From positions 6,391,247 to 6,455,246 of the forward strand of contig NC_084723.1 in assembly GCF_033807575.1 (NCBI RefSeq): 64,000 nt of DNA. Direction: 5' to 3'. The position numbers and the translations under genes were made by a program. Under the pieces are notes generated by a model, which was not told the DNA's origin, did no database searches, and was given only the letters and a program-made list of their open reading frames with translations. The stretch is from Cydia pomonella (Eukaryota; Arthropoda; Insecta; Lepidoptera; Tortricidae). Below, piece after piece: positions 63,455 through 64,000 of this stretch; the stretch's first letter is position 1; each line of letters begins with the position of its first letter.

Positions 63455-63570
63455 TTCTGTATACCTAATAGTTTCCGAGATTCGTTTAAAAGCTACGGTG
63501 TCACAGACAAACAAGTCAAGCTTGTAAAACCCCTCTTTTTTTCGAGGGTTGATCTTAACTACTAAATAAG
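63455..63570 (+). repeat. Repeat end with terminal AACCCCTC hairpin
   Basis: TTTAAAAGCTACGGTGTCACAGACAAACAAGTCAAGC precedes AACCCCTC-TTTTTTTC-GAGGGTT. This resembles the hairpin-at-the-end design of the GGTTCCGTA family. Confidence 0.5.
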
Positions 63571-64000
63571 AAATAGAATTGACAACCCTAGGGGCAGGCG
63601 AAGTATAGCAACAAGATGTACATTTTAATCGATTGCGACGTCTACACGTAACTTAGGTAATAATATCATAAGAAAGAGCATTAGTTGTAGATTACGATAC
63701 AAGAATACGTTTATCTCTTTTGTAGCATTATTTATAACGAAGTACTCCCAAGGCTCCAACAAAAAAACGGCACAGATCATAAATGGCGTTAAGTTGACCA
63801 CAAGCACACACCACCACACATTAACCACAAGCCACAAGTCACAAATTAGGCACGAATTTCAACTTTTATAAAATAAGCGAAGTAAGGTATCCCAGGCGAA
63901 GAGACGGGGTTTTACGGTACCGGACCAAATTTTACAAGAATCGGTTGAGAAATGCGACCTGCAGAGGAGAACAACCGGTCATAAGAAAGCATTTTTGCCC
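63571..64000. other. Unique stretch, nothing recognised
   Basis: The minus frame 63625-63837 is hydrophobic with no family motif. Confidence 0.35.

Overview
The window looks like AT-rich, transposon-dominated intergenic and intronic DNA of a moth or butterfly (Lepidoptera). Evidence: one spliced gene with canonical GT..AG introns; many non-LTR retrotransposon 3' ends (RTE, Jockey and CR1-like); tRNA-headed SINEs with A and B boxes; and dozens of small inverted-repeat elements. The families were recognised from memory of lepidopteran genomes, without a database search. There is no prokaryotic gene organisation, no tRNA or rRNA gene and no CRISPR array.

Only one host gene can be reconstructed with confidence. 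It is a plus-strand, four-exon gene (coding 23292..27047, introns removed) for a 165-residue protein with four predicted membrane helices and a cysteine-rich N-terminus. It resembles the insect-specific small tetraspan (DUF4728/pasiflora-like) proteins. Its introns carry several small transposons, a possible alternative last exon lies at 25566, and its 3' UTR contains a 20-bp tandem array. Weaker coding candidates are a TATA-associated first exon (14137..14226, +), a membrane-helix exon (about 22213..22411, -), an intronic minus-strand exon (26447..26642) and a repeated exon-like block at 47860.

Layout. 0-7.5 kb: LINE ends, small inverted-repeat elements and a recent 5'-truncated RTE insertion with a perfect 19-bp target duplication. 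8-16 kb: MITEs and GGTTCCGTA-family copies. 16-22 kb: a Jockey fragment, several MITEs and a 1.39-kb foldback element with about 520-bp arms. 23-27 kb: the tetraspan gene. 27-58 kb: dense nested repeats, including three large copies of a GGTTCCGTA element with 1, 2 and about 4 units of a 287-bp internal repeat, and two tRNA-SINEs sharing a head but not a tail. 58.2-60.4 kb: a long CR1/Jockey-type LINE with an open reverse-transcriptase frame. 60.4-64 kb: more LINE ends.

The most interesting signals are structural. (1) Hairpins sit at homologous places in related repeats, with pairing kept and sequence changed. (2) Perfect short-loop inverted duplications occur inside repeats, two of them with sibling copies lacking the palindrome, as expected for template switching. 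(3) Retroposons share LINE 3' ends. (4) Nested insertions have readable target duplications and an in-window paralogue of the empty site. No transposon here appears able to move itself except possibly the 58-kb LINE, which has an upstream stop and no visible endonuclease region.
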